A stretch of 22,453 nucleotides of DNA from DATNIC01 sp035604635 (GTDB taxonomy: Bacteria > Vulcanimicrobiota > Vulcanimicrobiia > Vulcanimicrobiales > Vulcanimicrobiaceae), in NCBI GenBank assembly GCA_035604635.1, contig DATNIC010000138.1, positions 1-22,453 of the forward strand. Reading direction: 5' to 3'. The notes below the pieces were generated by a model. The model was given only the letters and a program-made list of their open reading frames with translations. It did not search any database and was not told where the DNA came from. Shown here one piece after another: positions 12,940-20,313 of the stretch; position 1 is the first letter of the stretch, and each line of letters opens with the position of its first letter. A program made the translations under genes and the position numbers.

Positions 12940-14445
12940 TCAGGCTGCGACTCCGGTCGCGATCGCGATCACGCGATCGGGCGTCGCCTCGGCGCGCTCC
13001 AGCTCGGCAGCGATCATTCCGTCGCGGACGACCAGGATGCGATGCGACATACCCAAGACTTCAGGGAGTTCGCTCGAGACCATCACGATCCCGGCCCCGT
13101 GCCGCAACAGCTCGACCATGAGCAAATAGATCTCGGCCTTCGATCCGACATCGATCCCGCGGGTCGGCTCGTCGAAGAGAAAGACCCGCGCCTCGCCGAC
13201 GAGCCACTTCGCGAGCACGACCTTCTGTTGCGTGCCGCCGGAGAGATTGCGCGCGATTTGCTCGGGTCCCGGCGTACGGATGCGCAGCTCGTCGATGAAC
13301 TTCTCCGTCACCGCGGTCTCTTTGCGGCGATCGACGAACGCTCCGGCGTCCGTAAATGCGGCAAGGTGTGCAAGGGTCGTGTTCTCGCGAACCGTCATCC
13401 CCAAGATAAGGCCCTGAGCCTTACGGTCTTCGGTGATAAACGCGATTCCGGCCTCGATCGCGCTCTCGGGCGACGTGATACGGACGGTCTTCCCGTCGAT
13501 CGAAACCGTTCCGCGCACCGGGACGTCGGCACCCGCGATGGATCGCAATATCTCCGTCCGTCCCGCACCGACAAGCCCGGCGATCCCGACGATTTCGCCG
13601 GCACGCACGTGCAAGCTCACGCCTCCGACGCGAGGCGGCCGCGCCAGATCGCGGACGTCGAGCACGATCGGCGCATCTGCGGCAACGGCGGGCAATTCGG
13701 GGAAATGCGCGTCGAGCTTGCGTCCGACCATCAGCCTGATCATCTCATCCGGAGGCATCTCTGCAAGTGGCCGCGTCTCGATCGCCTTTCCGTCGCGCAG
13801 GACCGTGACGCGATCGGCGATGCGCGGCAGCTCCTCGAGGCGATGCGAGATGTAGATGATCCCGACACCGGACGCCTTGAGCTTTGCGATCAACGCAAAG
13901 AGCCGGTCGATCTCGCGTTCGGTCAAGGCGGCGGTCGGCTCGTCCATCACGAGGATCCGCGCCTTACGCAACAGCGCTTTTGCGATCTCGATCATCTGTT
14001 GCTGCGCGACCGAGAGCCGGCGGACCGGGACATCGAAGGGAAGCGCGATCCCGAGCTCGTCGAGGATGGCCTGCGACTCGCGCCTGGCCGCGCCGGCGTC
14101 GAGAAAAATCCCGCGTTGCGGCTCCTCGCCAAGCGTGATGTTGTCGATCGCGTCGAGCTCGGGGACGAGATTGAACTCTTGATAGATCATCCCGACGCCC
14201 AGGCGCTCGGCGGCTCGCGGCCCGTCGATCGCCACGGTCTTGCCGTCGATGGCGATCTCGCCGGCGTCGGCGCCGTGCGCGCCCGCGAGGATCTTCATCA
14301 GGGTCGACTTGCCGGCACCGTTCTCCCCGACGAGGGCGTGCACTTCGCCCGCATAGAGCACGAAACTCACCCCATCGAGCGCACGCACGCCCGGAAATGA
14401 CTTCTCGATCGCGCGCATCTCAAGGAGCGGCGCCCCTGATTTCAT
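12940..14445 (-). CDS. rbsA: Ribose-type sugar ABC transporter, duplicated ATPase
   Basis: A 501-residue protein with two fused nucleotide-binding domains, the hallmark of CUT2 transporters. Domain 1 has a perfect Walker A (GENGAGKST, 40-48), the signature-like LSVAQQQMIEIAKALL and Walker B ILVMDEPTAALT. Domain 2 has a degenerate Walker A (GLVGAGRTE), signature LSGGTQQKVVLAKWL and Walker B VFLFDEPTRGID. The degenerate second Walker A lacking GKS/T is normal for RbsA/XylG/MglA. It energises uptake through the adjacent permease. Its ATG is 4 nt after the rbsB-like stop, so the genes are co-transcribed. Confidence 0.94.
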   Translation of the reverse strand: MKSGAPLLEMRAIEKSFPGVRALDGVSFVLYAGEVHALVGENGAGKSTLMKILAGAHGADAGEIAIDGKTVAIDGPRAAERLGVGMIYQEFNLVPELDAIDNITLGEEPQRGIFLDAGAARRESQAILDELGIALPFDVPVRRLSVAQQQMIEIAKALLRKARILVMDEPTAALTEREIDRLFALIAKLKASGVGIIYISHRLEELPRIADRVTVLRDGKAIETRPLAEMPPDEMIRLMVGRKLDAHFPELPAVAADAPIVLDVRDLARPPRVGGVSLHVRAGEIVGIAGLVGAGRTEILRSIAGADVPVRGTVSIDGKTVRITSPESAIEAGIAFITEDRKAQGLILGMTVRENTTLAHLAAFTDAGAFVDRRKETAVTEKFIDELRIRTPGPEQIARNLSGGTQQKVVLAKWLVGEARVFLFDEPTRGIDVGSKAEIYLLMVELLRHGAGIVMVSSELPEVLGMSHRILVVRDGMIAAELERAEATPDRVIAIATGVAA

Positions 14446-14449
14446 CGCG

Positions 14450-15370
14450 CTACTTTGCGTCGGCCTTGGTAAACGTCCCTACCGCGACGGCGATTGCCGG
14501 CGGCGGCTTCTGTCCGGCAAAGTACGCGTGGATCGCGTCAATGGTCTTCACGCCGATTTGATCGGGATGCTGGATCGCATCGCCGTACATCTTCCCGGCC
14601 TTGATCGCCGTTCGCGCTTCCGCGGTCGCATCGTATCCGATCACCGCGATCTTGCCGCTCATCCCGGCCGCGTCGATGGCCCGGCTCGCGCCAAGCGCGG
14701 AGTCGTCGTTGATCCCGAATACGCCGTTTAGGTCGCGGTGGCTCTGCAGAATGTCTTCCATGACGGAGCTCGACTTCGCGCGCTCGCCGCCGCCGCTGAC
14801 GTCGGCGACGATCGTTACGTTCGGGCACGTCGTTTTCAGCGCAGCGCGAAAGCCGCGCGTCCGATCTTGAACGCTCGTCACTTCGGGCTCGTCGATGATC
14901 GCAACCTTACCCTTGCCGCCCAATGCCTGGCACATCAACTTCGCGGCCTGGGCGCCGCCTTGTACGTTGTCGGATGCGATGTGCGCGACGACCTTGCCCG
15001 ATTTCGACGTGTTCGCAATATCGGCCGTGAAGACGGGGATCCCGGCCCTGTTCGCCTCGACGATCGCGCTGCCGATCGCCTGCGAGTCATACGGCGTGAG
15101 GACGATCGCGTCGACCTTCTTCGCGATGAAATCCTCGACTTGGGACTGCTGCTTCGAGTTGTCGCGGCTCGCGTCGACGACGTTCACCGTGTAGCCGTAC
15201 TTTTTGGCCTCGGAGCGCATCCCGTTCTCCATGTCTTGGTAGAACTGCGCCTCGCGATTCTGAATCGAGACGCCGATGACTTTGCCGCCCGCGGCAACCG
15301 CGGCTTCGAAAAGGCCTCGGCCGGCGATCGCGGCGGCCAAGACGATCCCAATCAACGCTCCCTTGCTCAA
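14450..15370 (-). CDS. rbsB: Ribose-type sugar-binding protein
   Basis: A 306-residue periplasmic-binding-protein type I fold. The signal peptide is about residues 1-25 (SKGALIGIVLAAAIAGRGLFEAAVA). The mature part begins GKVIGVSIQNREAQFYQDMENGMRSEAKKYGYTVNVVDASRDNSKQQSQVEDFIAKKVDAIVLTP, a textbook RbsB opening, followed by AGIPVFTADI, the hinge GGERAKSSSVMEDILQSHRDLNGVFGINDDSALGASRAI and VIGYDATAEARTAI. I place the start at the TTG 15370 because it gives a normal signal peptide and is preceded by AAAGGGA about 8 nt upstream. The very long open frame extending to 16873 lies over comM and is not coding. It lacks a lipobox cysteine, so it is probably a free periplasmic protein. Confidence 0.9.
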   Translation of the reverse strand: MSKGALIGIVLAAAIAGRGLFEAAVAAGGKVIGVSIQNREAQFYQDMENGMRSEAKKYGYTVNVVDASRDNSKQQSQVEDFIAKKVDAIVLTPYDSQAIGSAIVEANRAGIPVFTADIANTSKSGKVVAHIASDNVQGGAQAAKLMCQALGGKGKVAIIDEPEVTSVQDRTRGFRAALKTTCPNVTIVADVSGGGERAKSSSVMEDILQSHRDLNGVFGINDDSALGASRAIDAAGMSGKIAVIGYDATAEARTAIKAGKMYGDAIQHPDQIGVKTIDAIHAYFAGQKPPPAIAVAVGTFTKADAK

Positions 15371-15432
15371 GCTTGCATCCCTTTCGCGCCCATGCGTTCG
15401 AGCGCGCGCATTCCATGAACGTGTGAATTGGG

Positions 15433-15487
15433 CCCCCCGGTGCCCGAGCCGGGGGGAGCCCCTCTTGAGAGGCCCTTCCATCAAGGG
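15433..15487 (-). promoter_or_regulatory. Three tandem hairpins in the sugar-transporter leader
   Basis: Perfect 8-bp stem CCCCCCGG/CCGGGGGG (15433-15440/15449-15456), then a CCTC/GAGG hairpin with a TTGA loop (15461-15472), then CCCTT/AAGGG with a 5-nt loop (15473-15487). They directly adjoin each other and lie 63-117 bp upstream of the rbsB start on the minus strand, where the 5' leader would be. A U-tract is absent in both directions, so this is not a simple intrinsic terminator. Confidence 0.45.
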
Positions 15488-15605
15488 GTGGCTGACGCTT
15501 AAGAAACCGCGATGGAAAACTAGAGATATGTGCATTTTCCAGGCAGCAATATTAAGAAGTCGGCCTCTCGGGCATGCCTTGTCGCCTCGTAGGAGCGGCG
15601 GACCC

Positions 15606-15614
15606 TTATCCACA
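15606..15614 (+). promoter_or_regulatory. Consensus DnaA box
   Basis: TTATCCACA, an exact match to the DnaA box consensus, about 105 bp upstream of comM in non-coding DNA. A two-mismatch relative (complement of TGTGGAAAT, starting at 15641) follows 26 bp later on the other strand. It could link this promoter region to DnaA or be a chance match. Confidence 0.4.
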
Positions 15615-15718
15615 GCGCTGCGACCTACGCCTGTGCAACATGTGGAAATGCCTTGGGCTCCGCGCATCCCTTGCCGCGCTGGGCCAACGGCGTGAAAAGG
15701 GCGCGGGGGAGGTCGGGA

Positions 15719-17245
15719 ATGCTTGCTTTGGCCTTTTCGGCGGCAATGTTCGGGATCGACGGGTATGTCGTCCGGGTCGAAGCCGACAGCTCCGCGGGGA
15801 CTCCCACTCTCTCGATCATCGGGCTCCCCGACCGGGCGCTCGGTGAGGCGAAGGACCGGGTACGCGCGGCGATCATCAACTCCGGCTTCCCCTACCCGGC
15901 GGGACGCCTTCTGATCAACCTTTCCCCGGCGGACCTGCGCAAGGAGGGCCCGGCCTTCGACTTGGGGATCGCCCTCGCGCTGCTGGCGATCGACGAGCGC
16001 GTCGACCGGCTGGCGCTCGGCGAATATGTGGTTCTCGGGGAGCTCGCCCTCGACGGCTCGTTGCGTCCCGTCTCCGGAATTTTGCCGATGGTCTTGGCCG
16101 CGCGCGCCGCGGGCTTCACCAAGCTCATCGTGCCGCGGCAAAACGCGGACGAGGCACTCCTCGTCGAGCGCATCGAGCTCTACGCGATCGAATCGCTTCC
16201 CGACGCGGTCACGGTGATCGCCGGCCATGGGGGCAACCGGCGTGCGCACGCCGGCGTCGTCCGTAAACACGGACCGACGTCGCTCGGCGATTTTTCCGAC
16301 GTCCGCGGGCAAGTTGCCGCGAAGCGCGCCTTCGAGATTGCGGCAGCGGGCGGGCACAATCTGCTGCTGCTCGGACCGCCCGGATGCGGGAAGACGATGC
16401 TCGCGCAACGGCTCGCCTCGATCCTTCCCGAAATGTCGCGCGACGAGTCTTTGGACGTCACGAAGATTTACAGCGTCGCCGGCTTGCTCGGCACGGGCTG
16501 GGGTATCGTCGGACATCGCCCCTTTCGGGCGCCGCATCACACGATCAGTCAAGTCGCGCTCGCCGGCGGAAGCGGCCGCCCCGGCGAGATCAGCCTCGCG
16601 CACCACGGCGTCTTGTTCCTCGATGAGCTGCCCGAGTTTCATCGCTCCGCGATCGAGGTCTTGCGGCAGCCGCTCGAAGAAGGCAGCGTCACGATCGCCC
16701 GGGCCGCCGGGACGTTCACGTACCCCGCCAGCTTCACGCTCGTCGCTGCAATGAATCCGTGCCCGTGCGGCTTTCGCGGCAGCCGCGTGCACGACTGCCG
16801 CTGCGACGACGCTGTCATTGCGAAGTACGCCGGGAAGGTCTCCGGCCCGCTGATGGACCGCATCGACATGCACGTCGCAGTCGCGCCGATCGAGCTCGAC
16901 GAGTTCATCGGCCGCCGGCCGGCCGAGCCGTCAGCAACGATTCGGGAACGGGTCGAAGCGGCGCGCGAGCGGCAGCGCGTCCGGTACCGGGAAACCGCGA
17001 TCTCCTCTAATGCCGCCGTCCCCCCCAATCTCGCACGCACGTTCTGCGCGCTCGATGATGCGTCGGTGGCGCTGCTGCGCGGGGCGAGCACCCGCGGCTA
17101 CGTCTCGGCGCGGGCGTTCGACCGAATCGCTCGGGTGGGACGCACGATCGCCGACCTAGCCGGCCAAGCGACGATCGCGCGCGAGCACGTCGCCGAGGCG
17201 ATCGGCTACCGGGCGATCGAGCGCCTTACGAGCCGCGTCGCGTGA
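15719..17245 (+). CDS. comM: ComM/YifB-family AAA+ ATPase (Mg-chelatase-like)
   Basis: ComM is a hexameric helicase that extends branch migration during integration of transforming DNA. The 508-residue product has the N-terminal Lon-substrate-like domain (MLALAFSAAMFGIDGYVVRVEADSSAGTPTLSIIGLPDRALGEAKDRVRAA), the AAA+ core with Walker A GPPGCGKT (219-226) and Walker B VLFLDELPEF, the cysteine-rich PCPCGFRGSRVHDCRCDD segment and the C-terminal helical domain (GYVSARAFDRIARVGRTIADL). The ATG at 15719 is preferred over 15653: it matches the family N-terminus and has a strong ribosome-binding site GGAGGT (15708-15713). dprA, often adjacent, is not seen here. Its presence suggests capacity for natural transformation. 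Confidence 0.95.
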   Translation: MLALAFSAAMFGIDGYVVRVEADSSAGTPTLSIIGLPDRALGEAKDRVRAAIINSGFPYPAGRLLINLSPADLRKEGPAFDLGIALALLAIDERVDRLALGEYVVLGELALDGSLRPVSGILPMVLAARAAGFTKLIVPRQNADEALLVERIELYAIESLPDAVTVIAGHGGNRRAHAGVVRKHGPTSLGDFSDVRGQVAAKRAFEIAAAGGHNLLLLGPPGCGKTMLAQRLASILPEMSRDESLDVTKIYSVAGLLGTGWGIVGHRPFRAPHHTISQVALAGGSGRPGEISLAHHGVLFLDELPEFHRSAIEVLRQPLEEGSVTIARAAGTFTYPASFTLVAAMNPCPCGFRGSRVHDCRCDDAVIAKYAGKVSGPLMDRIDMHVAVAPIELDEFIGRRPAEPSATIRERVEAARERQRVRYRETAISSNAAVPPNLARTFCALDDASVALLRGASTRGYVSARAFDRIARVGRTIADLAGQATIAREHVAEAIGYRAIERLTSRVA

Positions 17246-17282
17246 CTTCAAATGAGATTCTCGCGGGCTGGCGGAAGAGACT

Positions 17283-17702
17283 ATGGGCGAGGGATTTCTA
17301 ACGATGTCCGATTCCACCGCCTCCGTGAGCGAACAACCGGCCGAAGGGATCAGTGAAGATGCCTTCGGATCGCTCACGACGGCGCGCCCCTCAGAGGCCG
17401 TCGAGACGCCGGAAGCGGCGGAGCCGGTCGTCACCAAAGAGGAAAAGCTCAAGAAGCTGATCCCGGCGGAGCACCGCGAGAGTTTTGCCCACAGCGCGAC
17501 GTGGTGGCAGAACGACATCGAGATCTTTAGGCATCGCGAAACGGGACGGTATCTCTACCTGTCCAAAGAGGCCGAGCACGAAACGAACGTGCACGCCTAT
17601 CAGTACACGGCCAATGGCCACAGATTCGTCGAGGTACCGATGGAGGCCGCGATCGCGTTTGCGACCCTAGGCGAGAAAGTCGCCGAAAAGAAGCACTATT
17701 AG
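17283..17702 (+). CDS. Unknown small acidic protein
   Basis: A 139-residue protein I do not recognise. Residues 1-50 are low-complexity and acidic (SDSTASVSEQPAEGISEDAFGS... EAVETPEAAEP), probably disordered. From about 52 there is a compact folded-looking domain: KEEKLKKLIPAEHRESFAHSATWWQNDIEIFRHRETGRYLYLSKEAEHETNVHAYQYTANGHRFVEVP, then a short helix. There is no signal peptide or membrane helix. ATG 17283 has GGAAGAG only 3 nt upstream. ATG 17304 has GAGGGA at better spacing and is an alternative start. It lies 37 bp after comM and ends 2 bp from a convergent stop codon. Confidence 0.72.
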   Translation: MGEGFLTMSDSTASVSEQPAEGISEDAFGSLTTARPSEAVETPEAAEPVVTKEEKLKKLIPAEHRESFAHSATWWQNDIEIFRHRETGRYLYLSKEAEHETNVHAYQYTANGHRFVEVPMEAAIAFATLGEKVAEKKHY

Positions 17703-17704
17703 GG

Positions 17705-19147
17705 CTACGTCCCGCATTGCGCGCATCCCGCGGGATGGCTCTCCCCGATGTGCGCCTGGACTCGATCGATCGTCTCCTGCGCTTCGCGCATCACGCGCGA
17801 GACGTCGATCGCCGTGAGTTGACCGTGACGCTTGAGGATGCGGCCGTCGACGACGACCGTATCGACGTTCACCGGATGCGCCGACTGCACGATCATGTGC
17901 ACCGGCTCGGTGAACGGCGCCATATTCAAGGCGTCGGTCCGAACGAGAATCAAATCCGCCCGCTTCCCCGGCGTCAAGGATCCAACCTTATCGGCGATTC
18001 CGAGATCGCGTGCGCCGCCGATCGTCGCCATCTCGAGCGCTTGCCGCGCCGGCAGCGCGAACTCGCTTTGTTTGCGCCCATTCTCTTGATTCTGGATCCC
18101 GCGCATCGTCGCGAACATGTCCGAGTGCCCGCAGAGGATCGGCGTATCGATCGAGAGGCTGATCGGGCAGCCCGTCGCGAGGAACTCGGTGATCGGTCCG
18201 AAGCCGAACCCGGTGCGCATCTCGGTGTACGGGCTGACGCTGACGTGCGTCCCGGTCCGCTTGATCCGCTCCAGGTCGCCGGGCGCCAGATTCGTCGCGT
18301 GCACCAGCTGGACGTCGGGGCCGAGCAGCCCCGCATCGTCGAGGGCTTTGATGCCGAACGTCTTCTTCGGATCGGTACCGATGTGCGACGTGATCGGGAT
18401 CTTCAGGCCGCGCGCAAACGCCCATTCCTTTCGGCAGATGTCGATGGTATTGTTTTCCGGACCGCGCGACGCGATGCCGAGCGTCAGGAGCCCATCCGTT
18501 TGCCCGCCGAAATACAGCCTCTGCACGCGAACGACGTCGTCGAGGGGCAGCGTTTCGTTCGGGCCGGTATTGCGTGAATAACCGTACGAGAACCGAGCCC
18601 GCCCGCCAACCTCGCGGTGAACCGCAATCTCCGCGTCCGCATAGGCCGGAGTGAGCAAATTGTGCGACCAATTGTGAACGGTCGTCAATCCCGTGTTGAG
18701 CGCCTCCGCCAGCGCGAGCCGGACGCCGCGTGCGTTGTCTTCGGGGGTGAACAGGACTCCCAAGACCCGGCTGAACGGGAAATAGCCGGTCTTCGCTTCG
18801 TCCCCGGCAAGGTTGCGTGCCGCCGTCCCCCACATGTGCCAGTGCGTTTCGATGAGACCCGGCAACGCGATCATCGTCCGGGCGTCGATCGTCCCAGCGC
18901 CGGGCGCCGAAAGATTCGTTCCGACCGCGACGATCTCGCCGTTGCGTACGTGAATGTCGGCGTTCGGTAGATCGCCGAGCTTCGGATCCATCGTCAAGAC
19001 GTAGGCGCCCCGCACGACGAAATCGCCGCGCCCCGGGAGCTTCGGCATCGGGCTCGACGATGCAGCGAACCCTGGTTGGGCGACCGTCTGTAGTGCTCCG
19101 AGCGCTGCGGCTCCGGTCAAAAGCCCGCGCCGCGTCGTCTTGCGCAT
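17705..19147 (-). CDS. Tat-exported amidohydrolase (metal-dependent hydrolase)
   Basis: A 480-residue amidohydrolase-superfamily enzyme of the SsnA/TrzN/AtzB (chlorohydrolase/deaminase) type. A twin-arginine signal peptide occupies the N-terminus (TTRRGLLTGAAALGALQTVAQPGFA, Arg6-Arg7). Metal-binding residues are recognisable: HxH at 102-104 in IETHWHMWG, His in ITSHIGTD, His in LVHATNL and Asp in SLSIDTP. The C-terminal urease-like strand GKRADLILVRTDALN follows. Most relatives are cytoplasmic, so export is notable. The substrate is unknown, probably a C-N bond in a heterocycle or amide. The ATG overlaps the stop of the upstream luciferase-like gene by 1 nt, so the two work together. The open frame extending to 19810 is not coding. 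Confidence 0.87.
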   Translation of the reverse strand: MRKTTRRGLLTGAAALGALQTVAQPGFAASSSPMPKLPGRGDFVVRGAYVLTMDPKLGDLPNADIHVRNGEIVAVGTNLSAPGAGTIDARTMIALPGLIETHWHMWGTAARNLAGDEAKTGYFPFSRVLGVLFTPEDNARGVRLALAEALNTGLTTVHNWSHNLLTPAYADAEIAVHREVGGRARFSYGYSRNTGPNETLPLDDVVRVQRLYFGGQTDGLLTLGIASRGPENNTIDICRKEWAFARGLKIPITSHIGTDPKKTFGIKALDDAGLLGPDVQLVHATNLAPGDLERIKRTGTHVSVSPYTEMRTGFGFGPITEFLATGCPISLSIDTPILCGHSDMFATMRGIQNQENGRKQSEFALPARQALEMATIGGARDLGIADKVGSLTPGKRADLILVRTDALNMAPFTEPVHMIVQSAHPVNVDTVVVDGRILKRHGQLTAIDVSRVMREAQETIDRVQAHIGESHPAGCAQCGT

Positions 19148-20286
19148 CACGCTGCGATTCGCTCGTGCAGCATCGGCATCACGCGCGTGCCGAAGAGCTC
19201 GAGGTTCTTGCGCGTAAGATCGGCCGGGAGCGTGCCGAACTGCATCAAGCACAGTTGGTTGCCGTAGCCGATCATCTGTTGCGTTTCCAGGATCTTGCGA
19301 GCGACCGTCTCGACCGAGCCGCAGATGAAAGAGCCTTCTTCGAGCAGTTCGTCGATCGTCCGCTCGATGCTGTGCCCCGCCTTCGCGCTCATCACCGCTT
19401 GCGCCGAAGCGGCGCTCAAATATCCGGGCGGACGCGAGAGCTGCGACGGCATGCGCAAGAATTTGCCGATGAAGGCCTCGATGTGCGGCTTCGCCTCGGC
19501 GTAAGCCCGCTCGTCCGTCTCCGCGACGTAGATCGGAGCCATCCAGCCGAGCTGATCGGGCGAAGCGGTATAGCCGTTCTTCTGCGCTTCCTCTTTGTAC
19601 ATATCGAGGAATCGTTTCACCGCGGCGACCGGGCTGTAGGTCTGGAGATACGTATACTTCTTCTTTGCCGCCCAAACTATCGTTTCGCGACTGCCCTGCG
19701 ACGGGATCCAGATCGGCGGATGCGGCTTTTGGTACGGTCGCGGCCACGTGTTCACGTATTGGAAGTCGTAGTGTTCGCCTTCGAAATGGAACGGACCGGT
19801 CTGTGTCCACGCACGCACGATCAAGTCATGAGCTTCGAGAAAGCGCGCATGCGATTGCGCGGGGCTGGTCCCATACACGTAATACTCTGCCCCGATGCCC
19901 CGCACGAATCCGGCGATCAAGCGCCCACCGGTGATCCCATCAAGTATCGCAAACTCCTCGGCAACTTGAAGCGGATTGTTCAAGAGCGGGAGCGCGCGGC
20001 CGAGGACGGCGATCTTCCCCTTGATGCGCCGCGACAGCGCGCCGGCGATGACACCCGGTGTCGCCATCAAGCCATACGCTGTCTGATGATGTTCGTTCAC
20101 GCCCACTCCGTCAAAGCCGAGCTGATCTCCCAACTCGAGTTCGTCGAGGTAGCGGTTGTAGAGCTCGTGCCCGCGCGCGGGGTCGAAGTAGCTGTTCGGG
20201 AGCGTCACCCACGCCGTATCGTACTTCGCGGTATAGTTGAGATCGAGGTTCGCGTACGGCATGAGATGAAAGAGGAAAAACTTCAT
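19147..20286 (-). CDS. Luciferase-like (FMN-dependent) monooxygenase
   Basis: A 379-residue member of the bacterial luciferase-like family, which uses reduced flavin and O2 to oxidise substrates such as alkanesulfonates, nitrilotriacetate or cyclic compounds. Recognisable segments are GDQLGFDGVGVNEHHQTAYG (the EHH motif), LNNPLQVAEEFAILDGITGGRLIAGFVRGIGAEYYVYG (the flavin/phosphate-binding part of the barrel) and PYQKPHPPIWIPSQGSRETIVWAAKK. It is the first gene of a two-gene operon with a Tat-exported amidohydrolase and is divergent from an SsuA/TauA-like binding protein, which suggests uptake and breakdown of an organic compound. The substrate cannot be inferred. The minus-strand start is preceded by GGAG. 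Confidence 0.92.
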   Translation of the reverse strand: MKFFLFHLMPYANLDLNYTAKYDTAWVTLPNSYFDPARGHELYNRYLDELELGDQLGFDGVGVNEHHQTAYGLMATPGVIAGALSRRIKGKIAVLGRALPLLNNPLQVAEEFAILDGITGGRLIAGFVRGIGAEYYVYGTSPAQSHARFLEAHDLIVRAWTQTGPFHFEGEHYDFQYVNTWPRPYQKPHPPIWIPSQGSRETIVWAAKKKYTYLQTYSPVAAVKRFLDMYKEEAQKNGYTASPDQLGWMAPIYVAETDERAYAEAKPHIEAFIGKFLRMPSQLSRPPGYLSAASAQAVMSAKAGHSIERTIDELLEEGSFICGSVETVARKILETQQMIGYGNQLCLMQFGTLPADLTRKNLELFGTRVMPMLHERIAA

Positions 20287-20293
20287 AAGATCG

Positions 20294-20306
20294 CTCCGCT
20301 TCGGAG
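20294..20306. promoter_or_regulatory. Shared palindrome supplying both divergent ribosome-binding sites
   Basis: CTCCG-CTT-CGGAG lies in the 27-bp gap between the two divergent start codons (20286 minus and 20314 plus). Its right arm continues to GGAGG, 6 nt before the plus-strand ATG. Its left arm reads CGGAG on the minus strand about 8 nt before that ATG. Each arm thus serves as Shine-Dalgarno sequence for one gene. Confidence 0.5.
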
Positions 20307-20313
20307 GCTAACC

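Larger units (their letters stand above)
15371..15718. other. Non-coding spacer between rbsB and comM (348 bp)
   Basis: No gene is supported here. Read on the minus strand it holds the leader of the sugar-transporter operon, including three consecutive hairpins at 15433-15487. It also contains the inverted repeat TGGAAAA/TTTTCCA (15513-15519/15535-15541), AT-rich stretches near 15520-15560 that may hold promoters for either direction, and a consensus DnaA box at 15606-15614. I could not match the structured part to a known riboswitch. Confidence 0.6.

Noticed and set aside
13042..14400. Plus-strand open frame of 452 codons over the sugar ABC ATPase
   Set aside because: Antisense shadow of rbsA, whose motifs on the minus strand are unmistakable; composition is low-complexity Arg/Asp/His.
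15431..15541. Known riboswitch (SAM, glycine, TPP types considered) upstream of the sugar operon
   Set aside because: None of the conserved cores I know is present; only generic hairpins can be supported.
15371..16873. N-terminal extension of the sugar-binding protein frame across comM
   Set aside because: The region is antisense to comM; the normal signal peptide and ribosome-binding site place the start at TTG 15370.
17832..18581. Plus-strand open frames over the amidohydrolase
   Set aside because: Antisense shadows; no ribosome-binding site or recognisable domain.
19148..19810. N-terminal extension of the amidohydrolase frame
   Set aside because: It lies out of frame within the luciferase-like gene; the Tat signal peptide starts at ATG 19147, overlapping that gene's stop.
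19060..20313. N-terminal extension of the SsuA-like binding protein
   Set aside because: It is antisense to the luciferase-like gene; ATG 20314 has a strong ribosome-binding site and begins a signal peptide.
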